In this document: piece by piece, positions 27,771 through 37,154 of the stretch
Position numbering within the stretch: position 1 is the first letter of the stretch
How the letters are laid out: every line of letters begins with the position of its first letter
DNA from: Mycobacterium helveticum
GTDB taxonomy: Bacteria > Actinomycetota > Actinomycetes > Mycobacteriales > Mycobacteriaceae
Length of the DNA stretch: 58,677 nucleotides
Direction: 5' to 3'
Assembly (NCBI RefSeq): GCF_007714205.1
Contig: NZ_VMQU01000018.1
Span: forward strand, 1 to 58,677
Made by a program: the position numbers and the translations under genes
The notes under the pieces: generated by a model
The model's input: only the letters and a program-made list of their open reading frames with translations
Databases searched by the model: none
Told to the model about the DNA's origin: nothing

Positions 27771-30653
27771 ATGCCATATATGGTTTCCACGCCGGACGCA
27801 CTAGTGGCGACGGCAGCAAACATCGCCGAGACCGGTTTCAGCCTGAGCGTGGCCAGCGCGGCAGCGGCCGGTTCGATAACCCGGGTGATACCAGCGGCTG
27901 CCGACGAGGTGTCTGCGGCCATCGCGACGCTCTTCGGCTCGTACGGTCATGAATATAGAGCCCTGATGGCCCAAGCGGCGGCATTTCACGCGCAATTTGC
28001 GCGTGAAATCACTGCCGGCGCCGCGTTGTATGCGAACGCCGAGGCGGCCAACGCGTCGCGTTTGCAGAGCGTGGCGCAGGAGGCGCGCAGCATGGTGACC
28101 GTTCTGACCGGTGCCTCCGGTGCCCAGGCGGCGGCCAAGGGCGGTGCCAGCGGTCACAGCGGCTCCGCAGGGGCGAGGGTCAACGGCACCGGGTTTCGAG
28201 CGGAGGGGGTCCTCGCGAGGACCGGCCTGTCTTCAACCGGTGGTAGCGGCGGCCAGGTCCGCACCAGCGCGGCGGCCCTGAATGTGAACGGCGCCACGAC
28301 AAGCACCGCCACTTCCGCGTCCACGGCGATCGCGGCCAGCGGGGTGGCGTCGTCCGCCGGCACCGGCGGGACCGGCTTGGGTGCGACGTATACGGTGTCG
28401 TCGCAGTGGGCCAACGGGTTCACCGGCGACTACACGATCACCAACAACGGTTCGACTCCGCTAACCAACTGGCAGGCCCAATTCAGCCTGCCCGCAAACG
28501 AATCCATCACCAATGCGTGGAATGCGCAGGTGGTGCACTCGGGCACCCAGTACACGCTGACCCCCGAGAGCTACAACACCACGATCGCCCCCGGCCAGTC
28601 GGTCTCCATCGGTTTCCAGGCCAGCCAAACCGGCTCCTACTCCCCGCCCACGCACTTGCTGGTCGACGGGCACTCAATCGGAACCGGCAGCACGGGCACC
28701 GGAACCGGCAGCACGGGCACCGGAACCGGCAGCACCGGCACGGGCACAGGCACGGGAACCGGCGCCGGCAGCGCGGGCACCGGAACCGGCACAGGGGGCA
28801 CGGGCACGGGAACCGGCGCCGGCAGCGCGGGTACCGGTACGGGTGGCGCCGGAACCGGAGCCGGAAGCACGGGCACGGGCAGCACCGGCGCCATCGGCAC
28901 GGGAACCGACGCCGGCGGCACGGGCAGTGCGGGCGGGACCGGCTTGGGTGCGACGTATACGGTGTCGTCGCAGTGGGCCAACGGGTTCACCGGCGACTAC
29001 ACGATCGCCAACAACGGGTCGACTCCGCTAACCAACTGGCAGGCCCAATTCAGCCTGCCCGCAGACGAATCCATCACCAATGCGTGGAATGCGCAGGTGG
29101 TGCACTCGGGCACCCAGTACACGCTGACCCCCGAGAGCTACAACACCACGATTGCCCCCGGCCAGTCGGTCTCCATCGGTTTCCAGGCCAGCCAAACCGG
29201 CTCCTACTCCCCGCCGGCGCATTTGCTGGTCGACGGGCACTCAATCGGAACCGGCAGCACGGGCACCGGAACCGGCAGCACCGGCACGGGCACGGGCACC
29301 GGAACCGGCAGCACGGGCACCGGAACTGGTAGCGCGGGTACCGGAAGCGGCAGCACGGGTACGGGTACGGGCAGCGCCGGAACCGGCAGCACGGACACCG
29401 GAACCGGAACCGGCAGCGTGGGCACGGGAAGCGGCAGCGCCGGAACCGACGGCACGGGCACCGGAACCGGCAGCGCGGACACCGGAACCGGCAGCACGGG
29501 CACCGGCACGGGCAGCGGCACGGGCAGTGCGGGCGGGACCGGCTTGGGTGCGACGTACACGGTGTCGTCGCAGTGGGCCAACGGGTTCACCGGCGACTAC
29601 ACGATCACCAACAACGGGTCGACTCCGCTAACCAACTGGCAGGCCCAATTCAGCCTGCCCGCAAACGAATCCATCACCAATGCGTGGAATGCGCAGGTGG
29701 TGCACTCGGGCACCCAGTACACGCTGACCCCCGAGAGCTACAACACCACGATCGCCCCGGGTCAGTCGGTCTCCATCGGTTTCCAGGCCAGCCAAACCGG
29801 CTCCTACTCCCCGCCCACGCATTTGCTGGTCGACGGGCACTCAATCGGAACCGGCAGCACGGGCACCGGAACCGGCAGCACCGGCACGGGCACAGGCACG
29901 GGAACCGGCGCCGGCAGCACGGGCACCGGAACCGGCACGGGCAGCACCGGAACCGGAACCGGAACCGGAACCGAAGATACTGTGATCACCACCCAGTACG
30001 GAAAGACGACGATCGAAAACTCCTACCTGGTCCAGAACAACGCCTACAACAACCCCAACGGGCAGTCCATCGACGTCTCCTCCACGGGGTTCACCATCAC
30101 CGGCGAGAACGGCTCCGCCCCCACCAACGGCGCCCCGCTGGGATATCCGTCGGTCTATCTCGGCACGGCCTACGGCGCCAGCTCGCCGGGCACGCCCCTG
30201 CCCGAGCAGTTGAGCCAGATCCACACCGCCACCAGCAGCATCAGTTACACCTACCCCACCCACGGGATCTACGACGCGTCCTATGACATCTGGCTGAATC
30301 CGACGCCCATCACGACCGGGGTCAACCACCAGGAGATCATGATCTGGTTCAACCACCAGGGCCCGATCCAGCCCGTTGGCTCCCCGGTGGGCAACAGCAC
30401 GATCGACGGGCGCAGCTTCACAGTCTGGGATGGCAGCAACGGCTCGAACAACGTGGTCTCCTACGTCGCGACCTCGCCGATGAACTCCTGGAACAACTTC
30501 AACGTGCTGGGATTCGTCGACCACACGGAAACCATTGAGCCGGTAACCAACTCGTGGTACCTCACCAGCATCCAAGCCGGCTTCGAGCCGTGGAGCGGCA
30601 GCGTCGGCGCGTCGGTCAACTCATTTTCGGCGAGCGTCAACGGCGTCAGCTAG
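27771..30653 (+). CDS. PE-domain cellulase: PE - three CBM2 modules - GH12 endoglucanase
   Basis: A 960-residue modular protein. Residues 1 to about 100 are a PE domain (MPYMVSTPDALVATAANIA and later FGSYGHEY), the ESX export module. Three family 2 cellulose-binding modules follow at about 202-304, 391-493 and 591-693, each with SSQWANGFTGDYTI, LTNWQAQFSLP and NAWNAQV, the Trp-rich binding face. Gly/Thr/Ser linkers separate them. Residues about 733-960 are a GH12 endoglucanase with nucleophile E855 (QEIMIW) and acid/base E939 (GFEPW), 84 residues apart as in known GH12 enzymes. AAAGGA lies 6 bases before ATG 27771. The product is probably a surface or secreted cellulase. M. tuberculosis has the related PE10/CelA2a/CelA2b as separate fragments. 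Confidence 0.93.
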   Translation: MPYMVSTPDALVATAANIAETGFSLSVASAAAAGSITRVIPAAADEVSAAIATLFGSYGHEYRALMAQAAAFHAQFAREITAGAALYANAEAANASRLQSVAQEARSMVTVLTGASGAQAAAKGGASGHSGSAGARVNGTGFRAEGVLARTGLSSTGGSGGQVRTSAAALNVNGATTSTATSASTAIAASGVASSAGTGGTGLGATYTVSSQWANGFTGDYTITNNGSTPLTNWQAQFSLPANESITNAWNAQVVHSGTQYTLTPESYNTTIAPGQSVSIGFQASQTGSYSPPTHLLVDGHSIGTGSTGTGTGSTGTGTGSTGTGTGTGTGAGSAGTGTGTGGTGTGTGAGSAGTGTGGAGTGAGSTGTGSTGAIGTGTDAGGTGSAGGTGLGATYTVSSQWANGFTGDYTIANNGSTPLTNWQAQFSLPADESITNAWNAQVVHSGTQYTLTPESYNTTIAPGQSVSIGFQASQTGSYSPPAHLLVDGHSIGTGSTGTGTGSTGTGTGTGTGSTGTGTGSAGTGSGSTGTGTGSAGTGSTDTGTGTGSVGTGSGSAGTDGTGTGTGSADTGTGSTGTGTGSGTGSAGGTGLGATYTVSSQWANGFTGDYTITNNGSTPLTNWQAQFSLPANESITNAWNAQVVHSGTQYTLTPESYNTTIAPGQSVSIGFQASQTGSYSPPTHLLVDGHSIGTGSTGTGTGSTGTGTGTGTGAGSTGTGTGTGSTGTGTGTGTEDTVITTQYGKTTIENSYLVQNNAYNNPNGQSIDVSSTGFTITGENGSAPTNGAPLGYPSVYLGTAYGASSPGTPLPEQLSQIHTATSSISYTYPTHGIYDASYDIWLNPTPITTGVNHQEIMIWFNHQGPIQPVGSPVGNSTIDGRSFTVWDGSNGSNNVVSYVATSPMNSWNNFNVLGFVDHTETIEPVTNSWYLTSIQAGFEPWSGSVGASVNSFSASVNGVS
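28374..29867 (+). repeat. Three near-identical CBM2 coding repeats of about 325 bp
   Basis: The blocks at 28374-28700, 28941-29267 and 29541-29867 differ from each other at only a few positions, including at synonymous sites. The spacers are low-complexity GGCACGGGC/ACCGGAACC arrays coding Gly-Thr-Gly-Ser. Such identity at the DNA level points to recent duplication or ongoing gene conversion and makes the region prone to copy-number change and misassembly. Confidence 0.9.
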
Positions 30654-31554
30654 TGAGCGATTCGCTGCTTGCAGTGGATCCTTGCCGCGAAGCGGCGTCG
30701 GCCGAAGCCTGCGGGGCAAGCAGGGCCACCGCGCTCCACGGTCTGTCGCCCGGGTGCCGGAGATCGGGCTGGGGCAGTCGCGCCGCGAGGCGCATCAACG
30801 GCGGCAGCCGACGGAACCGGCGGGCGGCCGCGAGCAGCGACTCGGCATGCACGGTGCGCCAGCCGAGATCTTCGAACCAGGAAAGCCCGTTGTCGGGGGC
30901 GAACCTGAACGGTGCGTTCTCGAGCATGCCGGCCATCTTCTTGTTCATCATCGCCTTGAGGCCGGGGCCGGCGAAGTCGAGCATCCACCAGGCGACCTCG
31001 GGCCGCCGGATCGCCGCCGAGAGCGCGACGACGTCGCAGTCCTCGAGATACATCAACAGGCCCTCGGTCAGCACCAGGGCCTTCGTGGCACCGTCCAGCG
31101 CGTCGTCGAAGAAGGCGCCGCGTGCGCGCGGGTCGGCCAGATCGACGGCGGTCCGGGTCAACCGGCAGCGCGGAGTCTGGTCGGCGAGCAGCCGCGTCTT
31201 TTCCTCGAGCAACGCGGGCAGGTCGGCCTCGACCCAGGTGAGGTCAAAGGGAAGGTCCAGACGGTAGGGCCGAGTGTCCAGCCCCGCGGCCAGGTTCAGC
31301 ACCCGGTCGCAGCCGTCGGCGATTGCTTCGGCGATCGCGTCGTCGATGATCTTGGTGCGCGCGACCAGCCACCACCCGTTGCGGTTCGACCGCGGCACCG
31401 CGGCGACGATCGCCCGGCCGTGGTCACCGGCCAGGCGTTCGGCCAGCGGGTCGCGGAACAGCGCGTCCGGACGGGCCGACTCGGTGGCCCGGTGCAGCGC
31501 CGTCCACCGCGCCGTGTCGGATACATGGGTGATCGAGCTTCCGGGGCCGGTCAT
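30646..31554 (-). CDS. TIGR00027-family SAM-dependent methyltransferase
   Basis: A 302-residue enzyme of the mycobacterial TIGR00027 group. Diagnostic segments are VSDTARWTALHRATES at the start, LNLAAGLDTRPYRL (motif I), WVEADLPALLEEK, and LTEGLLMYLEDCDV. It is the second member of this family in the window, after the one at 24383. Its 3' end overlaps the PE-cellulase gene by 8 bases in convergent orientation. The ATG at 31554 has no strong ribosome site but gives the usual N-terminus. Substrate unknown. Confidence 0.9.
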   Translation of the reverse strand: MTGPGSSITHVSDTARWTALHRATESARPDALFRDPLAERLAGDHGRAIVAAVPRSNRNGWWLVARTKIIDDAIAEAIADGCDRVLNLAAGLDTRPYRLDLPFDLTWVEADLPALLEEKTRLLADQTPRCRLTRTAVDLADPRARGAFFDDALDGATKALVLTEGLLMYLEDCDVVALSAAIRRPEVAWWMLDFAGPGLKAMMNKKMAGMLENAPFRFAPDNGLSWFEDLGWRTVHAESLLAAARRFRRLPPLMRLAARLPQPDLRHPGDRPWSAVALLAPQASADAASRQGSTASSESLTS

Positions 31555-31578
31555 ACGTTGCGTTATAGCACCCGCCGC

Positions 31579-32238
31579 TCACCTGCCGGCAAACCATGCG
31601 GTCCTCACCGCGCGGGCCTGCGGCGGTGGGAACGGGGTGCTCGAGGTGCCCACCTGGCCGAACTTGACCGTCCACACCGGCGCCGCGCGATCGATGCAGG
31701 TTCCGGCGCCTTGGCTGGGCAGCCACAGGACCGCCAGATGAGCATCGGGGTCGCCGCAGCCGTACACGCCCACGTAGCCGTCGTCCCGCCCGCCCCACGC
31801 GCCACCGTTGCGCAACAGGCAGCGGGTGCCGTCGTCGAGAACCAGCGCGAACGGGTCCGGCGTCGCGACCGGCTGCACCGGCGGCAGCGGACCGCCGTAG
31901 CCCACCCGGTGCACACGCATGTCCCAGGGATTCGCGATGCACAGCAGCGATCCGGGCGTCGCGGGCCAGCAGGTGCCGGCATCGGCCGCGCTCGGCGAGC
32001 AGTAGTAGATGTCGCCGGCCACCGCCGACGGCGACGGGGTGGTGCACTGGTCGACGGTGGTGACATTGCCCTGCGGCGGCGCCTCCTGATAGCCATTGAC
32101 CGGCTGGCCGTCGGGGCCCACAGCCACGGTGGTGATCACCTCGGTGGGCGGTGGATCGGCAATCGCCCGCGCGCCCGGCCAGCAGAAGGCCGCCGTGGCG
32201 GCGACACCGGCGGCAACGGATGCGGCTCGCGAGACCAT
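31579..32238 (-). CDS. Secreted Cys-rich protein of unknown function
   Basis: A 219-residue protein with a signal peptide (VAAGVAATAAFCW core, cleavage near ARAIA-DPPP) and an extracytoplasmic domain with about seven cysteines, suggesting several disulfides. Repeated short motifs such as LCIANPW and CLLRNGGAWGG, together with VYGCGDPDAH, suggest a small beta-rich fold. GGAAGGTGG lies 8 bases upstream of the ATG. I do not recognise a named domain. It is divergent from the permease at 32337, with about 100 bases between. Confidence 0.8.
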   Translation of the reverse strand: MVSRAASVAAGVAATAAFCWPGARAIADPPPTEVITTVAVGPDGQPVNGYQEAPPQGNVTTVDQCTTPSPSAVAGDIYYCSPSAADAGTCWPATPGSLLCIANPWDMRVHRVGYGGPLPPVQPVATPDPFALVLDDGTRCLLRNGGAWGGRDDGYVGVYGCGDPDAHLAVLWLPSQGAGTCIDRAAPVWTVKFGQVGTSSTPFPPPQARAVRTAWFAGR

Positions 32239-32336
32239 GCCTAACCCACCTTCCGTTCGGCCCTCGGGTGCAGCGTAAGACGCGCGACGTCGCGCGTGTC
32301 CGGAATCGTGCGTCTCCGGTCCGGTACCGTCCGCTA

Positions 32337-33767
32337 ATGCCCGACGACGACGCAGCCGTCCCGCACCTGCACCGGGGGTTGTCCAACCGCCATGTCCAGC
32401 TGATCGCGATCGGCGGCGCGATCGGCACGGGCCTGTTCCTGGGGTCGGCGAAAACGATCTCCCACGCCGGGCCGGCGGTGGTGCTGGTGTACGGCATCGT
32501 CGGGTTCTTCATGTTCTTCGTGCTGCGCGCGATGGGCGAACTGCTGCTGTCGAACCTGAACTACAAGTCGTTCGTCGACTTCGCGGCCGACCTGCTCGGA
32601 CCCGCGGCGGCCTTTTTCATGGGGTGGTCGTACTGGTTGGCCTGGGTGGTCACCGGCACCGCGGAGGTGGTCGCGATCACCGGCTACTTCCAGTTCTGGT
32701 GGCCCGGGTTGCCCTCGTGGTTACCGACGTTGCTCACGGTCGGCCTGATCCTTGTGGTGAACCTGTCCGGCGTCCGCCACTTCGGGGAGATCGAGTTCTG
32801 GTTTGCCTTGGTCAAGGTCGCCGTGATCGTCTGCTTCATCGTCGCCGGCGCCGTCCTTTTGGCGACGAATTACGTTTCACCGCAAGGCCACCGCGCGACC
32901 ATCGAGAACCTGTGGAAGGACGGCGGATTCTTCGCCACCGGGTTCACCGGCGCGATCAGCGCGTTCCAGATCGCGTCGTTCGCCTTCGTCGGGGTCGAAC
33001 TGATCGGTATCGCGGCGGCCGAGACGGTCGACCCGTGCCGCACCCTCCCCCGCGCGATCAACGCCGTTCCGTTGCGGGTGGGCATCTTCTACATCGGCGC
33101 ACTGCTGGCCATCCTCACCGTGGTGCCCTGGCGGGACTTCGCCAGCGGGGAATCGCCGTTCGTGATGATGTTCTCGCTCGCCGGGCTTTCGGCCGCGGCG
33201 TCGATCGTGAACTTCGTCGTGATCACCGCGGCGGCCTCCTCGGCGAATTCCGGGGTGTTCTCCACGGGCCGTATGCTTTTCGGCCTGGCCGACGAAGGCA
33301 GCGCCCCGGCGCCGTTCGGCCGGCTCAGCCGCGACGGGGTGCCGTCGCGCGCGTTGCTGGCCACGGCGGCGCTGATGCTGGCCGCCATTCCCCTGCTCTA
33401 CGTGCGTGGTTCGGTGATCGGCGCGTTCACGCTCTTGACGGTCGTCGCGTCGCTGCTGTTCATGTTCGTGTGGGCGCTGATCGTCGTCAGCTACCTCGTC
33501 TACCGTCGCCGGCACGCGCGGCGGCACGCCGACTCGGCGTACAAGATGCCCGGCGGCGCGGCGATGTGCTGGGCGGTGCTGGTCTTCTTCGCGTTCGTGG
33601 TCGGGACGCTGTGCATCGACCCGGGAACCGCCGTCGCCCTGGGGTGGATTGTGCTGTGGTTCGCCGTCCTGGCGGTCGGCTGGCTGATGGTGCGCCGCCG
33701 GCCCGGTCACGCCGAGCGGTACCGCCGGTTCCGCGCCGAGATCAACGCGGACGTGCGGGACCGATAG
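32337..33767 (+). CDS. APC-family amino acid permease (CycA-like)
   Basis: A 476-residue permease with twelve predicted helices. The N-terminus LHRGLSNRHVQLIAIGGAIG is the classic start of the amino-acid transporter (AAT) group, and the gating motif GAIGTGLFLGS follows. A central FVGVELIGIAAAET segment is typical of CycA/AnsP/AroP-type proteins. It should import D-serine/D-alanine/glycine or another neutral or aromatic amino acid with protons; the exact substrate is not readable. The ATG at 32337 is used; the longer open frame is the opposite-strand overlap. Confidence 0.9.
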   Translation: MPDDDAAVPHLHRGLSNRHVQLIAIGGAIGTGLFLGSAKTISHAGPAVVLVYGIVGFFMFFVLRAMGELLLSNLNYKSFVDFAADLLGPAAAFFMGWSYWLAWVVTGTAEVVAITGYFQFWWPGLPSWLPTLLTVGLILVVNLSGVRHFGEIEFWFALVKVAVIVCFIVAGAVLLATNYVSPQGHRATIENLWKDGGFFATGFTGAISAFQIASFAFVGVELIGIAAAETVDPCRTLPRAINAVPLRVGIFYIGALLAILTVVPWRDFASGESPFVMMFSLAGLSAAASIVNFVVITAAASSANSGVFSTGRMLFGLADEGSAPAPFGRLSRDGVPSRALLATAALMLAAIPLLYVRGSVIGAFTLLTVVASLLFMFVWALIVVSYLVYRRRHARRHADSAYKMPGGAAMCWAVLVFFAFVVGTLCIDPGTAVALGWIVLWFAVLAVGWLMVRRRPGHAERYRRFRAEINADVRDR

Positions 33768-33776
33768 CCCCCGCTG

Positions 33777-33908
33777 CAGCTGGGCCCACACCGACTTGAT
33801 CTGCAGGTAGGCCTCGATGCCCTCGCGGCCGAACTTGTGGCCCCACCCGGACTGCTTGTCACGGCCGCAGGGCACCGCGTGGTCGAACACGAACTGGCAG
33901 TTCAGCCT
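33777..33908 (-). pseudogene. C-terminal remnant of an aldehyde dehydrogenase
   Basis: The minus strand encodes [21 protein letters not shown] followed by [19 protein letters not shown], which is the extreme C-terminal end of an aldehyde dehydrogenase (family pattern: PFGGxKxSGxG, then a Tyr-Leu-x-x-Lys-Ser-Val strand). About 44 residues remain. Upstream there is no further homologous sequence, and the frame has lost its stop and runs on into antisense of the permease. It lies in the short gap between the permease and the iron-dependent alcohol dehydrogenase. Confidence 0.75.
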
Positions 33909-33987
33909 CCCCGCCGCGGCGGCGGCGCCGGTGGGGTGCGACCGGGTGGGGTACTCTGCCGTCGCTACCCGACTGAGGAGGGCCCCG

Positions 33988-35295
33988 ATGGGATGCTGCG
34001 AATTCCCGGCCGCGGCGCAGGGCTGCGACGGCGCGTTCACCGTCGACTCCTCGCGGGTCACCTTCGGGCGCGGCTGTCTGGCGGAGTTGGGCGACCGGGC
34101 CCGCGCGCTGGGTTTGCGGCGGGTCGCCCTGTTCTCCGATGCGCGCGTGGCCGGACTGCCCGTCTTTCGCGGGGCGCACGACTCGCTCGTCGCGGCCGGC
34201 CTGGACGTGATGACCTACACCGACGTCCATGTCGAGCCCACGGACGAATCATTCGCCGCGGCTGCGCGTTTCGCGCGAGAGTCGAACCCGGACGGCTACG
34301 TGTCCCTGGGCGGCGGGTCGGTCATCGACACCTGTAAGGCGGCCAACCTCTACGCCACCCATCCCGCCGACCTGCTGGCCTACGTCAACGCGCCGGTCGG
34401 CGAGGGCAAACCCGTGCCCGGCCCGCTGAGGCCCCACCTCGCCTGCCCCACGACGGCGGGCACCGGCAGCGAAGTCACCGGGATCGCGATCTTCGACCTG
34501 CTGGCGCTGTCGGCGAAGACGGGCATCGCCTCGCACGCGCTGCGTCCCACCGAGGCGCTCGTCGATCCCGACTGCACCGCGAGCCTGCCGCCGGAGGTCG
34601 TCGCCGCGGCGGGACTCGACGTGCTGTCGCACGCGTTGGAGTCCTACACCGCGCGGCCCTACGTCCATCGGCCGGCTCCCGAACGCCCGAGCCTGCGGCC
34701 GATGAGCCAGGGCGCCAACCCGTGGAGCGACCTGGGCTGCCGCGAGGCGTTACGCGTGCTGGGACAATTCATCGAGCGCGCGGTGCGCGACGCCTCCGAC
34801 AGTGAGGCCCGCGAGCAGATGATGTGGGCCGCAACGCTTGCCGGCATCGCCTTCGGCAACGCGGGCGTACACGCGCCGCACGGCATGGCCTACGCGGTGG
34901 CCGGGTTGGTGCGCGACTTCCGCCCGGCCGGCTACTCCGCCGACGAGCCACTGGTGCCCCACGGCATGGCCGTCATCCTCAACGCGCCCGCGGTTTTCCG
35001 GCGCATCGCGGCGGTGAGCCCGGAGCGCCACCTCGAGGCCGCCCGGCTGCTCGGCGCGGACACCCGCGGCGCCGCCGCGGCGGACGCCGGCGAAGTCCTC
35101 GCGACGGAGCTCATCCGCATCATGCGCGCGGTGGGAATGCCCAACGGCCTCGGCGGGGTGGGTTATGCCGACACCGATGTGGCGGCGCTCGCGGAGGGCG
35201 CCTACCCGCAGCAGCGCCTGCTGCAGAACGCGCCGCTAGAGATGACCAAGCCGGTCCTGGCGGACCTGTTCCGCCAGGCCCTGCGCTACTGGTAG
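33988..35295 (+). CDS. Iron-containing alcohol dehydrogenase (ADHFE1/HOT-like)
   Basis: A 435-residue type III alcohol dehydrogenase. [13 protein letters not shown] and [15 protein letters not shown] form the NAD-binding domain; [13 protein letters not shown] is the family signature; the metal-site Asp/His residues come in [12 protein letters not shown] and [11 protein letters not shown]. The overall length and [22 protein letters not shown] insert resemble hydroxyacid-oxoacid transhydrogenase (ADHFE1). It could interconvert 4-hydroxybutyrate and succinic semialdehyde, or oxidise other alcohols. GAGGAG lies 7 bases before ATG 33988. A broken aldehyde dehydrogenase just upstream suggests a former alcohol/aldehyde pair. 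Confidence 0.9.
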   Translation: MGCCEFPAAAQGCDGAFTVDSSRVTFGRGCLAELGDRARALGLRRVALFSDARVAGLPVFRGAHDSLVAAGLDVMTYTDVHVEPTDESFAAAARFARESNPDGYVSLGGGSVIDTCKAANLYATHPADLLAYVNAPVGEGKPVPGPLRPHLACPTTAGTGSEVTGIAIFDLLALSAKTGIASHALRPTEALVDPDCTASLPPEVVAAAGLDVLSHALESYTARPYVHRPAPERPSLRPMSQGANPWSDLGCREALRVLGQFIERAVRDASDSEAREQMMWAATLAGIAFGNAGVHAPHGMAYAVAGLVRDFRPAGYSADEPLVPHGMAVILNAPAVFRRIAAVSPERHLEAARLLGADTRGAAAADAGEVLATELIRIMRAVGMPNGLGGVGYADTDVAALAEGAYPQQRLLQNAPLEMTKPVLADLFRQALRYW

Positions 35296-35332
35296 CCGCG
35301 GGTTCTCCGACGTTGCGCTGTGCCGCAACCGG

Positions 35333-36235
35333 TTACGAGCCGACCAACTCGGGATGGAACTTGGCGGCCATGCGGCGCATCCCGTCGCGCCAGTCGACGC
35401 TCGTCTCGCCCACGAGTGCGCGCATCCGGGCGGCGTCCGTGGGGTTGCCGCGCAGCGCCTGCGCGCTCTCGTCGAATACGGGTTCCTTGCCCACCAGCGC
35501 GCCCAGGTAACCGCACCACTCCTGAATGCTCACGGTCTGGTCGCTGCACCAGTTGACCGTCGTCGCCGGAACCGACGCCGCTTCCAGCAGTTTGGGGATG
35601 GTCGCGATGATGTCGTCCTCGTGGATCGGGTTGTAGCGGGCCGGTCCGCCGGGCGGCACCGGGATCGGGATACCGGCCAGCATCATCTCCATGTGGTAGA
35701 AGGGCCACCCGCCGTTGTCGCCGTAGGGGACGTTGAGCCGGGCGATCGTGGTGGGCACGCCGAGAACGCGCGCCATGGAGCGGGCGACGACCTCACCGGC
35801 GATCTTGGAGATCGAATAGGTGGGGAACAATGGCTTGTGGTTGTCCCCCAGGGCGGCGAGCTCGCTGCGCGGTTCGTCGTCGGGCGGGTCGTAGACGGCG
35901 GCCGAGGAACAGTGCAGAAACGCCTTGGCGCCACGACAGTGCGCCATGAGAAGTCCGACTGACTCGGCGTTGGCCCCGAGGTCCTTGTCCCAATCTCCGC
36001 TCTTGGCCACGGCCAAGTTGAGAACATACTCGAAATCGTCTGGGAGTTCGCTGAACTCACCCGCCGCCAGGTTGACTGCAACGCACCGGATCCCGGCTTT
36101 CTCCAGACCCTCCCGAGCGGCGGGATCGGTGAAGCGAGCAATCCCCCACACCTCGTTCTCGGCCGCGAGTGCTCGGGCGATGGGGGTGGCGATTTGACCT
36201 GTCGGACCTGTGATCAGGATTTTTGAGCCGTGCAT
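35333..36235 (-). CDS. Extended SDR / NAD-dependent epimerase-like protein
   Basis: A 300-residue Rossmann protein. The N-terminus ILITGPTGQIATPIARALA is the nucleotide-binding motif; the catalytic serine is in HCSSAAVYDP, and Tyr-xxx-Lys is present as YSISK. A C-terminal substrate part contains RLNVPYGDNGGWP and PIHEDDII, typical of NAD-dependent epimerase/dehydratases. Its substrate is unknown. The ATG at 36235 gives the usual start; the extra 16 upstream codons are unlikely. It converges with the alcohol dehydrogenase. Confidence 0.88.
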   Translation of the reverse strand: MHGSKILITGPTGQIATPIARALAAENEVWGIARFTDPAAREGLEKAGIRCVAVNLAAGEFSELPDDFEYVLNLAVAKSGDWDKDLGANAESVGLLMAHCRGAKAFLHCSSAAVYDPPDDEPRSELAALGDNHKPLFPTYSISKIAGEVVARSMARVLGVPTTIARLNVPYGDNGGWPFYHMEMMLAGIPIPVPPGGPARYNPIHEDDIIATIPKLLEAASVPATTVNWCSDQTVSIQEWCGYLGALVGKEPVFDESAQALRGNPTDAARMRALVGETSVDWRDGMRRMAAKFHPELVGS

Positions 36236-36420
36236 GCGCTGATGGTAGGCCACCTCGTGACGACACCCGCAGTGTGTAGGCAACTATTTCCGCCGCCGTG
36301 CCGGCCGCGTGCGTGACGGCGCAGACGGTGACGCCGCCGACTTTTCGCCGCCGGACACCCACGAACACGGGCGCGATGCTGTTGCGCGCTTTGGCAACCG
36401 AGTGCGTACTGTTTGGGTTC

Positions 36421-36729
36421 ATGGACGACCGCGACAAAGATCCGGCGGTGGTTTTGCCCTATCTTATAGGCAGATCGCTTGCCGCCACCGAGGTCTACGA
36501 AGCATTCGGTTACCGCAAATCCGCGTACTACAAGGCGGCTCGTGAGGGCAGGCTCATCACGGCCGACAATCTGATCAGGGTCGCCACCTACTTCGGTCTG
36601 AACCCGGTCGACCTGCAGGTGCGCTACGGGTTGATCCCGCCCGAAGCGGTCACCGACTACGTCGAGTCCGCGCCGCACCCTGCCCGGCTGCGGGATCTGC
36701 GCCCGGACCCGCGCAAGCCGTCGATCTGA
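36421..36729 (+). CDS. Small helix-turn-helix regulator
   Basis: A 102-residue protein. Residues about 15-65 form an HTH with the sequence YRKSAYYKAAREGRLITA as the likely recognition region, followed by NLIRVATYFGLNPVDLQVRYG, a pattern shared by a group of short mycobacterial regulators. An in-frame ATG 15 codons upstream (36376) exists, but the protein-like part begins with MDDRDKD. It opens the block that carries the DosR-like sites, though whether it controls those genes is unknown. Confidence 0.7.
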   Translation: MDDRDKDPAVVLPYLIGRSLAATEVYEAFGYRKSAYYKAAREGRLITADNLIRVATYFGLNPVDLQVRYGLIPPEAVTDYVESAPHPARLRDLRPDPRKPSI

Positions 36730-36765
36730 CGGCGGCTCGGCAACCGGTCGGGCGCGAGCAATGAA

Positions 36766-37104
36766 GTGCATGCTCGTCGTCACGACTGCGGCTGCCGTAT
36801 CCGCACCTTCTGGTTCGGTGCCTACTGGCTGGTGCTCGGGGCGATGCTGGTTTATCTCTTTCGCTACGCCGGCCGGGTGCTGCTGATCCTGCGGAAGGAG
36901 CCGCGCTCCAGGGCCACCGCCCACCTCTATCCGACCTCGGCCGGCTTCGGTGTGGCCGCGACCGTGATACACGTGGACTGGCAGGCCAGCGGTCGAACGG
37001 TTCGCGGTCGGCGGAAACCCTTCGCGGTAGCCGACTCTCGGGGCGGCCACGCCGCCGACCCCGGCCGCATTCACTTGCCGTGCAACGTCGTCCGCGTCGG
37101 GTGA
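36766..37104 (+). CDS. Possible single-pass membrane protein
   Basis: A 112-residue candidate starting with GTG. FWFGAYWLVLGAMLVYLFRYAGRVLLIL forms a convincing transmembrane helix (given here in part: WLVLGAMLVYLFRY), followed by a basic stretch and a protein-like HLYPTSAGFGVAATVIHVDW. The last 30 residues are less convincing. The start region has only a weak purine stretch before it. It may be a real membrane protein with a YrhK-like helix, or a decayed gene. Confidence 0.4.
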   Translation: MHARRHDCGCRIRTFWFGAYWLVLGAMLVYLFRYAGRVLLILRKEPRSRATAHLYPTSAGFGVAATVIHVDWQASGRTVRGRRKPFAVADSRGGHAADPGRIHLPCNVVRVG

Positions 37105-37154
37105 TCCGACCGGTCCCCGCCGGCTGATCCCGAGGGCCCGGCCGAGCGGCGTTT

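Noticed and set aside
28680..28935. CRISPR-like array in the GGCACGGGC/ACCGGAACC repeats
   Set aside because: The repeats are in-frame Gly/Thr/Ser linkers of the cellulase with no spacers of constant size.
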